DNA from: Ornithodoros turicata
Lineage: Eukaryota > Arthropoda > Arachnida > Ixodida > Argasidae
Reading direction: 5' to 3'
Assembly (NCBI RefSeq): GCF_037126465.1
Contig: NC_088210.1
Coordinates: 19,617,511-19,681,510 of the forward strand
Length of the DNA: 64,000 bases
This document shows positions 10,746-23,700 of the stretch, piece after piece. The notes beneath the pieces were generated by a model that saw only the letters and a list, made by a program, of their open reading frames with translations, had not been told where the DNA came from and did not search any database. Position numbers and translations under genes: made by a program. Every line of letters begins with the position of its first letter. Within the stretch, counting starts at the first letter, position 1.

Positions 10746-13230
10746 ATGGCTCTTTTTAATGTTCTTTGTCGGTTGTCACGTTTGGCTGCTGGAAGTGTTC
10801 AATGTCTCGCATCCAGACGTATCAGTCTCTTCAAGGAAGAACATGAGCAACTTCGTAACAGTGTGAGGAAAGTAGGTGCATGCTTATAGTTTTCCTTCTT
10901 GGAGTTATCCCCGTCATGTGAAAACGAATTAAATATCTAGTGCGTGAATTGTACGTGAACCCAAGTTTCTTTAGATAGTACAGAATGACATAAACCCTTA
11001 CGTGGATCAATGGGAAGAGGTTGGCCAGTTCGACGCTCACAAGGTGTTCAAGAAGTTAGCCTCTGCTGGACTGCTTGGCATCACGCGACCCACTGGTAAA
11101 ATTCGACTGTCTGTCTGCATTAGCCAGTTCTTCATCGCTTGGATGCTCTTGCAGATTATGGAGGATTGGGACTGGACTACAGTTACACCGTTGCATTTAT
11201 TGAAGAGTTGGGGAGGATACCAGCAGGTGGCATAGCCAGTGGAATTTTGGTTCACACCGATATGTGCACTCCTGCATTGTCCAGGTCTGAATTTGTCTTT
11301 GATGCGCAATAATATAAAGCTCATCCATTCAGACCCCGCAAGCATGAACTGTGTCTGCATAGTGGTTGCCGTACAGGCTTTCCTCTCGTCTAAGCTTCAC
11401 CACCCAAGCTCCATAAATGCAATAGAGTTCACTACACTCTTAAAACTTAACTTCACCACATAGCACGCTCCTAGCCAATCATCATCCAGAGTGACATCGT
11501 TCTTTAACAATTTGCCGAAAACAGGAGGCGTACACCATTTCCATCAAATCAAAGGAGAGACCACAATCGAAATTCTTGTTCTCAGGCTGGAACACAGGAG
11601 AGATTGTCATTCGGGATGTTGGTTGGCTAGATGCGTGCTATGTGGTGAAGCTCTATTTCTTGGGTGTAGTGTACCATCGTTGTTGGTGAGCCATGTTCAA
11701 CTGCACCACTATCCAGAGCACATGGAAAGCTACTGAAAATGTTAGGGATGACGTGCTAAAGGGTTCACGTGTACCAGAGGTCAACAGCATGCTTGTATGG
11801 GAAAAATCAAACTAGGTTTCTATGGCTGCCATGAACAGCGTCATTGGGGCGCTCGTGTTGGGGTGCAGAACTGGGTTAGGTGAATGCACATCCGGTTAGG
11901 AGCATCAGAAGGTTATGGGTGGAGTTTATTATTATTATTATGCAAAGGACAAAAAAGAAGCACATCACAAGGCTTGTTAGCTTGCATTTGGGCACCGCAT
12001 AACTAAATATGTAACTTACGTTACATTGTTGCTGGACGTGCATCAGGTTTGGCAGCGACAAATTGAAAAGAGAATTCCTGGCACCATCCATCGCCGGAGA
12101 TTGGGTTGGATGCGTTGGGGTGAGCGAACCGGACTATGGATCAGACGTCGCTGGTGGGTTGACGGTCTCGGAAAAGTGGCAGTCCGTCGCAACACCCGTA
12201 TCTTTCAGGCATCAAGACTAGAGCGGAACGACGAGGCGACGACCTGGTCATTAACGGAGGGAAAATGTGGATCACTAACGGCTGCCAGGCGGACTGGATG
12301 TGCCTCCTGGCTAACACGAGGCCCGAGGGACCGCCGCACAAGACAAAGTCCCTCATCTGCCTGCCCATAAAAACACCTGGTGAGAAGCACTAGGCAGATT
12401 GGCAACCATGGCAGAGATCTGGTGGTGCAGGGGTCATACTGGCACGCAAGATCCAGAAGCTCGGAAACCACTCCTCGGACACGGCGCAGTTCTTCTTCGA
12501 AGACGTTAGAGTGCCGTACGCAAACGTCATCGGCGAAGAAGGAATGGGCTTTATTTATCAGATGATGCAGTTTCAAGAGGAACGCTTAGCGGCTGCCATA
12601 CACAGTTAAGTTACCTAGGTTTTACCTTGAGGCACTTCGGCAGAGCCGTTGCAAGGTGTGTTTGTCCCCCCCCCTCTCTCACTGCTGTCCGAAACTCTGT
12701 AAAAAAAATAAAATAAATAAAGCTCTGCACTTCAGTTCCAAGAGGCGAATAACGTCTGCTGTATGCACGTGCAGGTGTAGTGGCCATGGAGCAGATGATC
12801 TCTGACACAATGGCGTATTGCCAACAGCGTAAAGTATTTGGCAATTCCGTTCTGGATAACCAAGTAGTCCAGTTCAGGATAGCAGAGATGCGGACAGAGA
12901 TCGAAGCACTGCGTGCGCTTTGCTACAGGGCAGCAGGTGTGTATTCCGTAGCTGTTTCTTTCAGTACGCGGTTGTCATGCCATGTTGCTTTGTGCAGGCC
13001 TCATGATGGAAGGTGAAAATGTGACCATTCTGGCTTCCATGGCGAAACTCAAGAGCGGCCGCCTGTCGCGAGAAGTTGCCGATTCTTGCCTCCAGTTCTG
13101 GGGAGGAATGGGATACAGTGCGGAAGTTCCCATATCTCGTGCTTTCCGTGATGCTCGTCTCCTCTCAATCGCGGGTGGTGCTGATGAAGTGATGCTAACT
13201 GTGATAGACAAGCTCACGCGGGGATCCTAA
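10746..13230 (+). CDS. Acyl-CoA dehydrogenase family protein, mitochondrial (8 exons, 407 aa)
   Basis: FAD enzyme introducing the alpha-beta double bond into an acyl-CoA thioester, passing electrons to ETF. Exons: 10746-10871, 10975-11095, 11155-11284, 12047-12153, 12209-12379, 12431-12604, 12775-12936, 12998-13230; total 1224 nt, frame intact. The N-terminus (MALFNVLCRLSRLAAG...) is basic and hydrophobic without acids for the first 30 residues, fitting a mitochondrial presequence. ACAD signature 1 is GVSEPDYGSDVAG followed by VINGGKMWITNG; signature 2 lies in QFWGGMGYSAEVPISRAFRDAR. The MCAD-type catalytic Glu (IYEGT) is replaced by SIAGGADEV, while a Glu in VVAMEQMI aligns with the long-chain/isovaleryl-type catalytic position, so the base is probably there. 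Tick databases often call such proteins 'probable acyl-CoA dehydrogenase 6'; the exact substrate cannot be read from sequence. Two introns are tiny (55 and 51 bp). Confidence 0.95.
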
Positions 13231-13305
13231 ACCCTTCCCCGACTTTGATTCATTCAATAATACTCCTGTCACATGTTCAATCATCATTCAAGCCAAGGAT
13301 CAATG

Positions 13306-13311
13306 AATAAA
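13306..13311 (+). terminator. ACAD polyadenylation signal
   Basis: AATAAA 75 bp after the ACAD stop codon, within an AT-rich tail. Confidence 0.55.
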
Positions 13312-14354
13312 TGAATACGCGTGCATGTAGTGCCATCTAGTGCGTAAGGTTTTGACCTCCCGGGGATTATTGGATGCAGTGCTCCTGGAAGAGCCGACAT
13401 TTTCTGCACAGCGTGGTGCTGCATGTATGTTCAATGACAATTGATTTCAATTATCGGTAAGACTCCCTGCGTTAACAGGGTATAATACTTATTTTAATGT
13501 CAATACCACAAATGTGGCAAAGGACTTGAGTGTTTTATCTCTGGTTGGGGAGGTATCTGTGCAGCTATAACATAACTCATCTGCGTGGCATGTTCCATAC
13601 AGCTTGCTTACTGGAAAGGTTATACACTTTTTACATTGTCTCTTATGAGACCAATCATGACAGTGAAGTTCAAAGTAAAACTGTGTGTGTACGAGCAGGA
13701 TAGGGGGGACCAGCGAAGGCTGCTGAGAGTGCACACGGTACTGAAATTGATGGTGTGAGAGAAGGAATGCGTTTGCATTATGGGGAAGTCTGGTGGTTAC
13801 ACCACGGGCATACCTTGTAATAGGAAGAAACCATTATATGTGTAATAAATAAACTTTTCTGTGTTTTTCACTTTCATTCGTAACAGGAGTGGATAAAGAA
13901 TCTAGGGTTGTGGGATCGCACAAGGAGCAGACATTCCGAGCATTTTCTGAGAAACGTCTGAGAGCACGTTGACAGAAAGGGTAAAACTACGCTTTTTTTT
14001 TTTCACTCTATTTTCTAAAAAAAACTCAGTTCTTAAGAATCTCCCAAAGGACATTTATTTGAAGCATTCTATAACAGACATTTTTTTCATCTTTTTCAAT
14101 GTTTGACATCATGTGATGACAAGTTGTGTTACCAGAGATAGAAACTGGTATAAAAGATTCAAGAAACGACAACTGAAATTAAGGGTGGGAAGCAGACAGC
14201 GAAGCGAAGTAAAAAAAAGAAAAACGTGAAGTCTACATCTGTCTATGAAGCAGATGAATGAGCCAGGTCTCTGAACCAAATTCTCCATTTAACATCAACC
14301 GTATATGTTGTTGTTAGCTTATTCCAAATATCACAGTACCTTGACAATTTTATA
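13312..14354. other. Spacer between convergent ACAD and GCN1
   Basis: About 1 kb without any exon I can support. AT-rich, with several AATAAA/TTTATT words and homopolymer runs. It probably holds only transcript ends. Confidence 0.5.
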
Positions 14355-14360
14355 TTTATT
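14355..14360 (-). terminator. Probable GCN1 polyadenylation signal
   Basis: On the minus strand this reads AATAAA, 386 bp beyond the GCN1 stop codon. A second candidate lies at about 14053-14058. Position is plausible but unverified. Confidence 0.4.
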
Positions 14361-14745
14361 TACAACTCAACACACAGATTTAATAAAGAACCAAAAAGGG
14401 GGAGTCCCATTACGAAAAGTGAGCTTGTGAAACACTAACTCGCACGGGGTCCTCAATAATAATAACCTTAGAATCCTCCCACTCCCCCACTCCTCCCCAA
14501 AATTTAAGTCACACAAGACCTGGTTCGACACTTTCAAACGGAAAAGAAGAACGAGATACTAGAAGCAAAATAAAGATGTCTCAACAGCACACTGTAAAAC
14601 GTTCTCAGAAGGACCGATGCAACCACCGACACTGTCAATTTCTTCGAGTTGAGAGTCGTATGACTGACACCACACGGGTGCGCATAAAGTGTCGTAAAAA
14701 CTCCTTCCAGTAACAAGGGTGTGTGTGTGTATTTTAGGCGTTCAT

Positions 14746-17700
14746 TTACAGGGTTGAGTTGTTTCCCCACTGGATAGTGTCATCCAGGTCCTCCTCTTCC
14801 TTGGGTTGGGGTTGCAGGGCCACCCGTCTGAGTACACGTGCGTGTACGTCTTCCAGTGCTTCTCTGGCACCTGCGTCTAGTACTCCCAGGCACTCCTGCA
14901 AACGTCAATCGGTGTAGAGTGCTTGTTACGCTTGGGTTATGATTAGAGCATGAAGTTCTCGGGAAATTCCGGGTAAAAATCGGAGAAATCAACATGTGCT
15001 CAAAATTCGTGCGATTTCAGGGATAAATCTGGCTCTATTGCTGAGACAAACTGTACTGGTTAGGTACAGAGGGTGATGTAATTGCGTTTGCTGCCAAACA
15101 AGCTAGGGCACATTTCTACAGATGTTTCAAATGAGGGCAATTTGCCGGATAAAAATCTGGTTTCACCCTCAAGAGTCAACCTTCAAATTGGGGGAAGAAA
15201 CTGGGTAAACCCAACTTCTGGCTCTAGTTATGATTTGTCTATAGTTATTGACAGCAATCCCTATTCAATGTTCTTCCCCAATCCCCAATGCATGTGATCT
15301 ATGTTAGCTGGGTGGAAACATCTAGAAGCCCCATACATTGTGCGAGTGGTGTTATGCCTACAAAGTCAGTTCAGCGAGGCCAAGACAAGACAAGACTGTA
15401 ACAACGCAAGTAACGGCATCCATTCCAGTGTTGCAGGAGAGAGAGAGAGTGCTATTGCTTTAACATCCTCCCATTTGCTTTCAAAGTTTCAATAAATATC
15501 CGTAATGCTATTGTGCTACAAACAGCATTCTGTTAGTACTACCGTGAATGCATTTGCTTCTGTACGGTGGTCAGACTATTCCCCGAAATTACACTATCCA
15601 ATAGGAAAACTATCCTACGTGCGAGAGAAATTTCGAGAAACGAGAGAGAGCAAAAGATTTGTAGGGAAGACATGACCTCTTCCAACGTAAAAAGTCTCGG
15701 GACATGCATCGTTTGGAAAAACCAAGCTGGTGGATGTACCACCCTCTTAACGGATTGTTTGCCAGTGCCGATCGTAAAGCGAAAGGATTAAACAACAAAG
15801 GCAGTCTTGACATATCAGTTGGGAGTCACTTTTGCAAAGAGCCAAATTATCGAGTGCCCGCTATACGAAAAAGAAAACCAGAAAGTCCGCATCAACTCGC
15901 CTGAAGTACGTTGTTTGACGGTCCACGCAACCTGAGAAGTGTGACTAGTGCTGACTCGCTGCTGGCTCGTACCATAGAGTTCTTCTCCTTTGTTCCGTTC
16001 ACCAGCTGGGGCACGAGCGCCCGCATGAGCTGTGGAGTCGGCCTCGCTGGTTCCCGACACACCCACTGGCAACTCTGTGCCACCAGATGCTTCACCTCAT
16101 TACTTCCATGGTTTAGGCACTGCATAAGATAACAGACACACTTTGAATTACGGTAGAGTTCATTGCTATGAACCTTGCTTAGTTCCCATTTCCTTCGTAC
16201 ATGAACTTTAAAGGGACGGTCTCATCCGGAAACCCATCTATAAAACTGACACCACCATGCTCAGCATCGGCCGACAGTCTATCTGGCTAACTTTCTCGTC
16301 CGTGAAGTGCTTGAATATTAAACAAAAAAATTTTTATGATCAGCACTGCTTCCGCGGCTGCCAAAGCACCGGCGGCGTGATGTCAATCCCCAAGTGGAAG
16401 ATAGAGAGAGAGAGGGCGGCTCTCAGCTGAGGAAAGGTGTCGTCCAGACAACCGCTGCATTCCTTTTTCTAAGGTCGCACCCTCATGGTGACTTTTGCTC
16501 GTTTCTCGAGAGGAGACATTCCGGCATACTCTCAACATCCGGCATCTGCCCTTGTTGTGTGCTCCGTCGAATAACGCGCAAACTCCTTCGCTATTTTTTT
16601 CGAGACCTTGCTCAGTGGGACACGAGGAATAAAACGACACTATAGTTTCAAAATCGACTGGGACGGGTGTGACGGTCCCTTTAAAATGAGCACAACGGGC
16701 AAGTATTCATAATCCTGGTGTCATCGGGTTTTGTGTTCTTTGACAATTGGGAGGTAAATATGGGTGTAAAGCAGATTTTCTTGTGCAAAGTAAAATACAA
16801 GGGGGGGGGGGGATGGCATGTCTCGCACGTAAAGCAGCACATGCCAGGCAGTACACAGTGCTCCCCAGTGGCCATATTTGTCGCTGAATGTGCAAGTCCC
16901 TTTCCAGGGTTCTTCGTGTTTTACCCTAAGTGACGACGATGCAAGTCGGACGGCAAAAGCCAGTTTTCCCCGGTTCCACCCCTAATACACGAGGCTCTAA
17001 GTATACAGCGATGGAAGGCAGCCTAACAAATAGCAGATACTACTTGGAGAAAAGTTCCAGTCTTTAGCACTTCGCTTTTCGTGCCTTCGTCCCTTTCCAA
17101 CAACAAAAAAAAAAACATAACACCTTCGAGGCAAGGTGATCACAGCAGTTTTGAGGTTTGACTGAAACAGCGAAAGTTTGAAAACGCTAACGTTCCTAGC
17201 AGTGTAGAGTGGCGCACCTTAGCAAATGTCGTGAGCAATGGCTGTGGCAAGTTGTCGGAATCCTTCATGGTGTAGCGTAAGAAATACACTGTCGCTCGCA
17301 CACCACTCAGTACGATTGGTACCTGCAATGACAACATCTTGTTACGTGTCTTCCAGAAATGCATTTCATCAGTCCCACAAAAGGAGCGCACGAACCCGAT
17401 CGGCAGTTAGGTACTTGATAAGCGTCGCTACTATAGCATCTGTCCATTCCTCCGTCAGGAGCCGTTCGGGGGCCTGCTTCAGCGCGACCGCCAACGTTAC
17501 GCTGCAGCCATGGCGCAATGTCCACTCCTCGCTTGACTCTTTGTCTAGAATCAAAGTGTTTCACCGTTAAAACGTCGCACGAACAGATGTGGAGGTGAAT
17601 GATGTAATGCTCTTTAGTTTTGCTGTGTTTACAGTAGACTCTCGTGAATTAAAAGCTCCTGGGGGCCACAAATTTTTGTTTGAATTTGCAGAAATTTGTC

Positions 17701-20700
17701 TATATGTATATGTTATGTCTCGAGACAAAATTATGGTCTGTTACAAGGGTAGGTGCACATTCGAGGCACTTTTTTAACATTTCCTCCGCGTAAGATATGA
17801 AACGCTGGTAAAAGGCTCATTACCAAGTTTATTAATTTAACAGTCTACAAATGGAGGAGGTATATGATAGAAACTTATCTATCGTAGACTGCTTATTCAA
17901 TACATGAGCCCTTACAAAACAAAAATGTTCAATGCCATTCAAAGCAAGCAGTTTATCAGGCTCCTCCTTATCAAGCAGTGCCGGTACGATCATTTTACAA
18001 GTAGCTGAAAAGTATGAATTAGGGGAGGTGCCACTTGAATTAACCCTTTGAAGGGTACGGGCGCACCGGTACCACACCCTCGCAAACTTTTGCAGACATT
18101 TTGCAACAAACACAAAACATTTCCTGGTATACATAAAGTATTCAATCAATACGACTATCAATGGCTTACGGACTATGTATTCGTAGGAATGCTCCATAAA
18201 TAACTGTCCACAATTTATCAGGTGTGCACATTGCTTATGAAGCCCTACCCATTTTGGCACACAGTTGTGGTTTTTTCCCACCCTTCAAATGGTCAAGCAG
18301 CTTTTCAATACAATGAAAACATAATGGGCTAAACAAAAATTTGAATTAGTCAAAAGCATGAAATACCACAGTTTGAATTAACGGAAGTCTAGTGTGCTTG
18401 AGTATAACGCGACTCTCACACCTTGATGTAATCACGATATAGGAAGCAAAGGATCTTATTGACAAACAAGTGAAGAACGAAAAGTGGGTTTCTAAGTTTG
18501 TGCTCAAAGTCATGCAACTGAGGATGAGCTGACATATATGTCTGCTTGGAGGAGGAGGAGGAGGAGGAGGAGGAGGAGGTGGAGGAGGTGGAGGAGTGAG
18601 TGAGATGGACACTATGCAGGCCTCCTGCATCTGTACACTTGAGTAAACAGTGCAGGATGCTATTCAGTGAGATGTCTTACTCAAGAGGTAGTCGCGTGCA
18701 AAATTTGTGAGCTCGTTCTGAGGCAGCCAGCGGCAAAGTGCCCCCAGACAACCGGCAGCAGCCGTGCGGCAGCTGTCTTCCGACGAACCCAGGTATGTGG
18801 CTACTGTGGCTGTCACATTCCTCCTCATCAGGTCTGACATCTTGTTGCCTGCTGCAGACACCACACAGTGCAGGGCAAAGAGCATTGTTTCCCTGCACAA
18901 TCAAGAATTGGGTCCGCTGAATAAAACTTCAGGAAGGACCACAGAGCTCTCATAGTATCTAGAAACCAAGATGGTGAATAGAGACATATCTCAACTGCCA
19001 TGATACATAGGGTAGGCCTAACGTGTCATGAACGGTATCACCTGTAAGGTCCGTATGCCGTTCTCATACAGTAGAAGATTTACACAGCTTGTATGCTGTT
19101 AGTACTATGAAAAAAATACGACTTGGATTGGATTGGATAGCAGGAATGCCAAGGCAGAGCAGCATTCATGTGGCATGCAGAGCCGTGGCCGTATCTATCA
19201 TGACAGTTCCTGGACTTTGGGGAAGGGTGTCACCTCCTTGCATTTCCACATTTCTTTCTTTCTTTCTCAGCTTTTCTTCTAGCCTCCTACCTTACGGGAA
19301 AGACAGACTGATGGCGACACTCACCTTACAGCTGCATCATCCTGATTTTTTACCGAGTTGTGCAGCTCCTGGAACACTGGGTCACAGCGTGTGTGGATAA
19401 CAATCAGGTGGCTAAGGGCCAAAGCAGCGCGTAGTCGCACCTGACGGTTGCCGTCATTGAGAGCTTTTAAAAATGTTGTCTGCAGCTGAGGCAGGAATGG
19501 CTTCAGCTGGATTCCGACCTGCAGTGAGGCAATGAATTTGCTGCTTGTTCACGTACACGTGACAATGCATTTGCTCTTCACTGACCTTAGCGAGCAATAA
19601 TGCCAGCGTTTCGAGCACCGCGACCTTCACGCTGAAGCTGAAGCGGTCACCCAAAATTCGAATCAGTGGCCCGGTAATGCTGATGACCGACTGTCGTAGA
19701 GCCTGCGCTTCAGTGAGCCGAATCACTTCTCCGAGGCCCTGGGCAGCCTGCTCCTTGAGCTCGGGGCTCCCAATCAGAATAGCTTCCCTGAAGATGGGCA
19801 GGATTGGCGAGATACCCTGACACGCGAAATTTAAACGTAAGAAACGATACACTCTATATTTCACAACCATACTCCACGCACCTTTTCTTGACAAAATCCT
19901 GGCAAGTATTCCTGCCCCTTGAGGTCACTCATGGCAAACCGAATGGCCTGACGGACATCGCTCACATAGAGAATTTGCTGGTTCGTATCCAGCGTCTGAA
20001 ACAGAGCGCAATGCACTTAAGTATTCTAGCAATACAGTAGACGACCAATTTTCCGGACTCGACGGTGACTGGAAAAAAGTCCGAATGATACAGCAGTCCG
20101 AAAAACCTGACGATCACTAAATTCAACATTATTTCACCACAGATGCACCAAAGAAGTCTGTGCCCTGTTGCACCTGGCGCCTGTGTATCATGATGTCCGC
20201 TTGCATTTGCACTAGTGTTATAGGTAGAGCCTGAAGTTTTCGGGAAATATTTTTTTCTAAATTCGGGGGGGTAAAAATCGGGTAAATAAACATGTGCACT
20301 AAATTCATGCGAATTCGGGTGAAAAAACTTCCAGTACGCTAAATTCGGGGTGAAATCAGGCTCAGTTACTCAACTAACTGTAGTGGTTTGGTACAAATGG
20401 TGATGTAACTGAATTTTTCTGCCAAACAAGTAAATCAATGCATTCCTACAGACATCCCAGTAAGGGCAATTTGCCAGGTAAAAATCGGGTTTCACCCTAA
20501 AGAGGCAACCTTCAATTCGGGGTGCAAATTCAGGGAAGAATCGGGTAAAACCCTAAAACTTCAGGCTCTAGTTATAGGTTTTGGCAATAGTGACAACACG
20601 TTTACAATGTCCGTGGTTGACAACGGACCTTTTCCCCAATGGCCTATGCACTTGCACATGACCTTGAGGCGCCAGAGAGGGTTATCTCCGTCTTCATTAG

Positions 20701-23700
20701 ATGGCGCAGTATGGGGACGACAGAAGTGGGGACCAGTGGGGAGACAACACAAATGGCGCAAGCTTGTCGTTCCCACTCTGGACCGGTTTTGGTCCCTTGT
20801 GCTACCAATGTGGATTTGTTTTGACACGCTCCGAGCATGGTTCGCTGGAGAGCCGTTAGGATACGACACGTATGTGAAAAAGGTCTATTGTGGATGGTCA
20901 GGGCGATCGTATGCAGAGTCCGATTCTCTTTCCGGCTGCACAATTTACTGAACACACGTGCCCATGGTGGGCCCACGAAAGCTGACCAACGGCGACAGCG
21001 TGCACAAACAGAAACTCTGGAGTCTGGAGAGCATCCCGACTCTCGAAAGTGCCGGCGCCGCTGCAGCATCACCTAGGGGTATGGTTCTGAAGTTTTAGAG
21101 CAGTCTCGCCTAGGATTCCAATTACCAATCCAATCCAAGTGCACAATGCAAAATGGCGTAAACAACGAGATTTGGCCGAGGCATACCACATCTAGGGACG
21201 ACACAAACATGTAAGCCTCATACGCCCGGAAATCAATGAATGCAACAACTCAGGAAAAGAGGCTCCTGGCGTCAGCGCCTCTTTTCCCTGAGTGGTTGCA
21301 AAATGGCGGTTTCGCAGTTGCGACTGCAGTGCCAAAAATAGTGTTGTTTGGGTTTTTTCGCAAGTGTTTTGGTTCAGAAAATCGAGCATTCGGGCTTCAA
21401 TCTGTCCGGAAAAACTGTGGGAGTCCGAAGTATCGAATGTCCGAAAAATCATTCGGCTCCTGTATTCCGGTGACAGGAAAAGGGGGGCGGAGGCTACGCA
21501 CCTTGGTGACAGCAGCTAGGGCCTCTGCACTCAGCTGCAGCACATGGGGGTCACTGTCTGTGAACAGCAGGAGTAGGTCTCGCAGGATTTGCTGCACGTG
21601 CGGTCCCAAATCTGCTTTCGTGTGACTGCAGAACGCACAGAGGAGGGCAACAGCAGCGCGTCGTGTCGATTGCTGCCGTGCCCCTTCCAGAAGCTGGTCC
21701 ACAAGACAACGTACACCAGCCTCCTCACTCACTGACAGCACAACTTCCTGGAATAATGCAAAAACCATGAGAGAGAGAGAGAGTGAGAGAGAGACGGGAT
21801 ACAAAAAAAAAGCACAGTATATGACCATTACTGTTGCAAATAATAACATTATTGCAGACCTGGCAATATTCTAACTCCTGCTGCTGCTGCGTTGTGTCCA
21901 AGGCAGCCCCATACGTTGCGAGCAGTGCAGGTAAGATTTTACCCAAGTGCTTGGAAAGGGCATCTCCAGCGACAGCGGAGAGGCGAGACAAGGCCTTTGT
22001 GTTCACTGGAGACTGAGTCAACTGCATAGATTAGAAATAGATGCTATTTGCGATGCATTACCAACAAGTTCCATCGGCCACCTCAGCCTTGTGGAGAGCT
22101 ACTGCTTGCCTTCTGTGACCCGTACAACAAGATAGACGTGTGCGGCAAATCAACTTTACAGACACACAACCAGTGTTTAAAAGCAGTACAACATCTGAAG
22201 TTGATGAGACCCATAATAACCTTATTGTAAGAAATGCGAAGAAGCGATGTAAGGATGCGAGCAGCTGCAATAAATACTTGAAACCTTAAACATTTCTTCT
22301 TATTATGCATTATGCAGCGAGAGCTCTGAAACATATACCTCAACTAAAAAATATTGTGTATTGATTATAAAACAAAAAATGTGTGCTAACGATGACGTAT
22401 TGATGTTCGTGCATAGAACAAGAAAAACGTGAAAGAAATGTTCGAATAGATTTATCAAAAGCACTTAGAGTTACCATGGAATGGCATACTGGGATATCGT
22501 TAGGAAGCTGATCAATACAAGGCCCTGTTAAGAATGTTGTTTTACAACAGCGCATATCAAAAAAGACAAGCAAGAAGAAATGGAAAAATGAAAGACAGAG
22601 GGACGTACAAACTGACAAAAACTTTTCTTGGTGTCTTTGCTGCAAACATGACACCACACTCGTATGCACGAAATCAAATAGGTTACTCAAGTACACTTTT
22701 CCCCCTACAATCTTACCTGAGGCACGAGGTAGGGAAGAACAACCCGACTCTTGATGGCCATGACCTGACGAAGCCCATCCAAAGTATACTCTGCCAGTTC
22801 TCCCTCACCATCCTGCAGATGTTTTCAAAGGAACTCCTTACATTAAGAAAAACACCGGTCTCAACGGTGACTTCCTACCAGTTGACTGAGGAGCGGAGAG
22901 AGGATGTCATCCAGAGCTCGCGGTCCGACGGTCGCGTGCAGGGCGTCGAAAGTCCTGGCAGCCGCCACCCGTACGTCCCTCAGCGGGTCGCAGAGGGCGC
23001 GGCGGACAGTCGGCACCAGGCTGTCGATGAAGGTGAGAAGCATCTCGCGGGACGTGGAGGCCATGATCTCGCTGAGCCCCACGCAGACACCCTGGCGCTG
23101 GTCTGGCTGGTCACTGTCCAGGCCCCTCTCCAGAATGGGAAGAATTTCGGGAAGCACGCGCTCACCAAGTTTCCGTACGAGATCTCCGAGGGTGCGTGCC
23201 GCAACCTGTTCGAGGTGTCATGTGCAGACGTCATTCGAAGCGGGAGTCACAGAGGGCGCTCTTTCAAAACAACGAGATATGAGGAGCGAAGATAGAAACT
23301 AGGTTGTATGTTGCGGTATGGGCAAACAGCCAGAGGTGAATCGTGGATAAGGTACGCTGTCCAAGTAAGCCAGCTGTCTACGCAGATCCACAGTTTCCCT
23401 CTCACCCCTATTTCCCATGGGACGACGACATTGGTTCTTCTCTCAAGTGAGAGGGTAACACTTCAAGGTTGAAGCACACGCGGTTTCTTCAGTGAACCCA
23501 CGCCGTTCTATGAATACCCCCTTATTGCTGCCTTGTGAGTGGGCAGACTGTACCCACTCCCGTACGCAGAAACAAACTGTCGTAGCGTACTGACAGAATC
23601 CACATTTGCACACACCTCTACAAATACACAGACATACATACCCTACGTTAGCGTAGAGGATAGTGCAAGTTTTTCTGATGGTCCCGCGGCTATACCTACT

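Noticed and set aside
18346..18630. Minus-strand ORF with a long proline run
   Set aside because: The prolines come from a GGA/GGT microsatellite inside a GCN1 intron; no splice context or similarity.
22534..23295. 253-codon open frame on the + strand
   Set aside because: It overlaps GCN1 exons 22717-22812 and 22879-23205 in antisense. The minus-strand translation is clearly GCN1, so this is a shadow frame of GC-rich coding sequence.
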